Assembly: GCA_963575745.1 (NCBI GenBank) | Contig: CAUYUJ010017904.1 | Span: forward strand, 794,936-858,935 | Direction of reading: 5' to 3' | DNA: 64,000 nucleotides | Source of the DNA: Prorocentrum cordatum | Lineage: Eukaryota; Sar; Dinophyceae; Prorocentrales; Prorocentraceae | Shown: piece after piece, positions 60,747 through 64,000 of the stretch | Position numbering within the stretch: the first letter of the stretch is position 1 | How the letters are laid out: each line of letters begins with the position of its first letter | The notes under the pieces: generated by a model | Told to the model about the DNA's origin: nothing | Seen by the model: only the letters and a program-made list of their open reading frames with translations | Databases searched by the model: none | Program-made: the position numbers and the translations under genes

Positions 60747-61440
60747 CAAGAGCGCGCGCGCACGCTTCTGTTGAAAATCCGTGTTGCGAAACCTCAGGTT
60801 TTTGTAGGTTTTTTGAACGCACGATTTTGAAATCCTTCCGAAACCTATGGGTTTTGAAGGTTTTCGGCATACGCGCGCGACGACGCGCGCGTTTGCTTTT
60901 CGTCCCACTTTTTGCAACGGATTCTCGCGGCGGCACAAGCGCAAGGGCGTTCGACAGATTTCGGCACGCGCGCGCGCGAAGCCCGTTTGGTAGCATGTTG
61001 TGTAAATCTTGAAAAACCGATGGTCTTCATAAGATTTCGCAAGAGCTCGCGCGGAAGCTTTTTTAGCAAATCTGTGTTGCGAAACCATGTGTTTTTGTAT
61101 GTTTTTTGGGGAACTCGATTGCGAACTCCTTCCGGCACCGAAGGTTTTTGAAGGATTTCGGCATGCGCGCGCGACGACGCGCGCGTGTGCACTTCGTCAT
61201 ATTTGTTGCAAGGGATTCGCGACAAAGTCTTATGTTAGAGCAAACAATGTCACCGCATAGTTTTTAACAAAGGGAACCTCAGGGGGGGAACCCGGCCTAG
61301 CTGGGATGGTATGATTTCATATTTCGGATGGACGAGTGTGCAGAATCATATACGATTTACATACCCGAAAGGGGAACGGATAAGTCCGGGGGGGGGTAGA
61401 GTCTATTCTCCTTTTAGAAAAGAGAATCTATGTGGTGCGC
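60110..61440 (+). repeat. 1.2-kb dispersed repeat with (GAC)n core, copy 2
   Basis: AACTTGAAGCTGTCCTCTCC, (GAC)n 60215-60750, AGAGCGCGCGCGCACGCTTC, AAAATCCGTGTTGCGAAACC .. GAACCTCAGGGGGGGAACCC, GGGTAGAGTCTATTCTCC. Aligns in order with 36860-38075; the 60780-61200 part carries extra GATTTCGGCA(T/C)(G/A)CGCGCGCGA units. Confidence 0.9.
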
Positions 61441-62624
61441 AACGGGTGTTGTTCAATCGGCGTGGTGCAATTGTTTTTTCTTTTTATATATATATATATA
61501 AAAACGAGTTGACACGAGTTGACATCCCATGTTTTTGCAAGAATCCAACCCCCCACCCGCAACTTGGTTTGAAAAATCCATGCGGCGGCGATTGCGATGA
61601 GTGCTCGGCGTTGGCTGGTGCATCTCTGCGTCCGCGCCAACCCAAGCACGCGCGCGCAGAGGCCGGGTAGTTTGGCGCGACCGACGCGGTCGCGGTGCCG
61701 CTGACCGCTGGGCACATCCCATCGGGCACTCCAGTGCGAGTCGGCGACGTGGGCGGGCGCGGTATCATGGCAACGTCTACAACGGTAGGCACGATTATGA
61801 TAGTAACGGTGCATGTGGCGATGTTGACAGCGACGACGGCCGACCAGTGACGGCGCCGATGATGATCACGCCAGCGACGATGGCGGCTTGCTTGCGTCGG
61901 TGATGAAGGGTTTGGACGGAGTTCGGCGTACCCGCGCGGCCGACGCGCGACAGTGGCCCGCATGAAATTAATTGACACGGATCGCGCCCCCCCCAGCGCG
62001 CGCAAGGGTGCGCGACTGATTTCGGCATCTTGCGCGAGAGGCCTGTTTGGCAGAATTCCATGACATTGTGAAATGGCCATCGGTTTTCTTGCCATTTGTT
62101 TGTTCCACCTAATTCTTGCGACAGCACGCGCACAAGGGTGCCCGAACAATTTCGACATGCGCGCCCAGTTTGGTATGATGATATGGACATACAGCCTATG
62201 GTGTTATCAAGGATTCGCCAGAGCGAGAGCGCACGTTGTGTTTCGAAGGGCCGCGTTGCGAAACCATGTGTTTCCGTATGTTGTTTTGATATTCGGTGAT
62301 AAATCTTCACGAAACGCACGGTTCATGAATTTTGGTTGATTCCGGCATGCGCGCGCGACGGCGCGCACGTGCGCATTTCGCCTCTTTTTGCTGCTGAATG
62401 TTATTTAAAAGCGGCTGAATTATGATAAGCCGGTGCGCGCGCATAGTATTGTGCAGAGGATGGCGGGGGGGGGGGTCGACATTTTTTTGTATACAGGTAT
62501 GGTACGAGTTCATCTGTAACGTGGACGATGGGGAATACTTGTATGCGCATAGCAATGCAATGCGAAAAGAGGGCGGACAATCCTGGGGGCGGGGTTGAAC
62601 CGATTGCCTTCAAACAGAAAGAAC
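61441..62624. repeat. Diverged relatives of the 1.2-kb repeat
   Basis: GCGCAAGGGTGCGCGACTGA, TTTCGGCATCTTGCGCGAGA (61995) and CAAGGGTGCCCGAACAATTT, CGACATGCGCGCCC (62133) plus GCGAAACCATGTGTTTCCGT (62265) resemble 37520-37780 and 60910-61180. An AT tract lies at 61485. No gene. Confidence 0.55.
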
Positions 62625-62770
62625 TTGGATTGTGCAACATATGTGGTGCAATCGACGTGGCGCAATAGAAGTGGTGCAATATACGTTGTGCAATATATGG
62701 GGTGCGATCTGTGGGGTGCAACCTACGTGGGCAATCTATGCGGTGCTTTCTACGTGTTGCAGCCTATGTC
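62625..62770 (+). repeat. (TATGTGGTGCAATC)n array, longest copy
   Basis: About nine 15-bp units, for example ATATGTGGTGCAATCGACGT, GGCGCAATAGAAGTGGTGCA, ATATACGTTGTGCAATATAT. Confidence 0.85.
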
Positions 62771-63410
62771 GCGCGGCGACGAGGCGGCGACGGGGCGGCT
62801 ACGGTGACAACGTAGCCGCCAGACCGACCGTCAGGCCCAGACGACGGGCAGCGACGCGGCGGCGACGGAACGACGACGGCGACAGCAGAGCCGTATCGGA
62901 CCAGGTTTTGTGCGACACGCGGCCACGCGATTTTAATGGTCAGTTGTGTTCTCGTTATGACCATCGGCCTTTGGTTGCACGTTTGCATCGTTCAAATACC
63001 CAAGCATGGCCGCGACAGCAAGCGAAATCCCTGAAAGGTTGGGCGCCGCAGTGTGAGGATGATGCCCAAGTTTTCCACAAGTTTAGTGCGCAGTTGAACG
63101 GACGGAGCCTTCCGGATATCCAGGTCACCGCTCGGGGTTGAGCGTCGGCCATGCCGCCGTGGTGTCGAGGCCACTGTACCGCAAGCCGCGCGGGGTGCGC
63201 TGCACCCACCCCTCCTTACAGTGGGGGGCCAGTCCAAAAAACACCCTGCTTTCCTCCAGGGTGCCCTGGGTCTCTTGGGTTTCGACGTTCCGAATCCCAG
63301 AACCACTGGGCGCCCTGGGTTCTTAAGGCTCGGTTTCTTGTGGAAGGGCTTGGATTATCTGTCCGCTGTTCATTGGCTCATCGGGGCCCGACGGTGGGGC
63401 CCCGTCCCTT
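62771..63410. other. No gene recognised
   Basis: 62770-62890 has GGCGACG tandem units related to 38545. The + frame 62632-63141 becomes less repetitive after 62900 (ending PRDFNGQLCSRYDHRPLVAR, HKFSAQLNGRSLPDIQVTA) but matches no family I know. Confidence 0.3.
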
Positions 63411-63483
63411 TGGTCCTCCTCCTCCTTTTCCTCCTCCTCCTCCTCCTCCTCCTCCTCCTCCTCCTCCTCCTCCTCCTCCTCCC
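63411..63483 (+). repeat. (CTC)n microsatellite
   Basis: About 70 bp of CTC. Confidence 0.95.
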
Positions 63484-63491
63484 AGTCCTTT

Positions 63492-63675
63492 CGGCGGCGA
63501 GCCTGGGAGGGGAGTGAGGAGAGGCGTTTTAGAAGGTCCCCCAGCCTTCGGAGAAGTTTTCTGTGTTTCCCCGAAGACACAGTGAGCTTTTCAGATGGCG
63601 CGAGGGCTCCTGGCAAGTCCCGCCGCCTTCTGAGAAGGCCTTTCCTTCTCATTTCCCCCCTCGCTCGCCGCCTAT
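63492..63675. mobile_element. MITE-I copy, complete
   Basis: CGGCGGCGAGCCTGGGAGGG .. TTTCCCCCCTCGCTCGCCGC: inverted ends with AGTGAGGAG; inner CTTCGGAGAAG, TTCTGAGAAGGCCTTTCC motifs. The simplest of the three I copies. Confidence 0.65.
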
Positions 63676-63836
63676 CCTCCTCATCGTCCCCCGTGTGTCG
63701 CTTCACCGCGCCCCCCGCCTGTGCGTTCGCGTGCGCGACGGCCAGCGCAAAACGGTGGGCCAGCGCCGGCGCCCGACGGGGTGGGCGAGGCTTTCGGGCG
63801 CGTTTCTTGGACGGGCCTAGAATCGAGATAATCATT
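63676..63836. other. No gene recognised
   Basis: Short GC-rich spacer between two elements. Confidence 0.3.
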
Positions 63837-63987
63837 GAACGCGTTCCACTACTAGCAAAGTGCCTACTCCCAAACGTGCGAAACAACACACACATGTGTG
63901 TGTGTGTGTTTTTATGCGCTGGATCGTCAACTCGGCGGATCCACACCATTTGCAAGTAGTTACTTTGCGAGTAGTGGAACGCGCTTC
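63837..63987. mobile_element. Inverted-repeat element, GTTCCACTACTNGCAAAGT arms
   Basis: GAACGCGTTCCACTACTAGC, AAAGTGCCTACT is mirrored by AAGTAGTTACTTTGCGAGTA, GTGGAACGCGCTTC. 151 bp; a (TG)n tract is in the centre. Confidence 0.8.
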
Positions 63988-64000
63988 TAAATCCGTTCCA

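Overview
The window looks like nuclear DNA of a dinoflagellate. Four observations point there. (1) An intronless transporter gene has, about 105 bp upstream of its ATG, a decayed copy of the dinoflagellate spliced-leader sequence. (2) A Mei2-type RNA-binding gene has candidate exons with the AG|G 3' sites and GT/GC/GA 5' sites described for dinoflagellates. (3) Genes are very sparse in a GC-rich background of minisatellites, triplet microsatellites and short inverted-repeat elements. (4) Several short element families lie exactly where introns would be ('introner-like'). I would not name a species. Nothing prokaryotic, organellar or viral is supported, and no rRNA, tRNA or CRISPR array was found.

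Two protein genes can be recognised with confidence, both on the + strand. The first is a formate/nitrite transporter (FNT) family gene at 14175-15074: full length, one exon, with two opposite single-base frame breaks. The second is a Mei2-like C-terminal RRM gene whose last exon is 30462-31271. A phase-compatible upstream exon lies at 28246-28534, and further tentative exons lie at 27096-27905 and 22312-22436. A third, unidentified gene fragment at 49653-50077 is open across a 154-bp introner-like element. Other exon-like islands on the + strand (9179, 19127, 40978, 42736, 46148, 50419, 52887) cannot be assigned to a gene; several encode Thr/Ser/Arg-rich mucin-like stretches.

Layout: 0-14 kb holds minisatellites and MITE-like elements. 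14-16.8 kb holds the FNT retrocopy followed by a 1.5-kb degenerate array. 16.8-22.8 kb is mixed elements. 22.97-26.45 kb is a satellite of about 92-bp units. 27-31.3 kb is the Mei2-like gene, whose 1.9-kb intron carries a 178-bp tandem array. 32-40 kb is elements, a GTCGCGGG composite repeat and a 1.2-kb (GAC)n-bearing repeat. 40.8-46.8 kb is exon-like islands between nested MITEs. 47-49.3 kb is an inverted (GTT)n composite and a GTCGCGGG array. 49.6-53.9 kb is exon islands and a 53.2-53.9-kb array. 56.5-58.75 kb is three tandem copies of the (CAA)n composite. 59.4-61.4 kb is a second copy of the 11.7-kb and 36.9-kb repeats. 61.4-64 kb is mixed.

Element families named here (my labels): A, about 155 bp, TIR GGTCGGGCATGTC, 8-bp TSD; B, about 130 bp, TIR CATCGCTCGGACGT, 8-bp TSD at one copy; C, about 160 bp, GTCGATCCCCCAGAAAATATG core; D, about 191 bp, TIR GGTCGGGCGAAAGG; E, about 150 bp, TIR GGCGCTCCGCGCGGAT; F, about 168 bp, TIR CCACCCCAACCCAACCCGAAG (first 20 bases of arm); G, 120-175 bp, TIR GGTACCGC, ends in a polypyrimidine-AG; H, GACCCGGGTC; I, GGCGGCGAGC.
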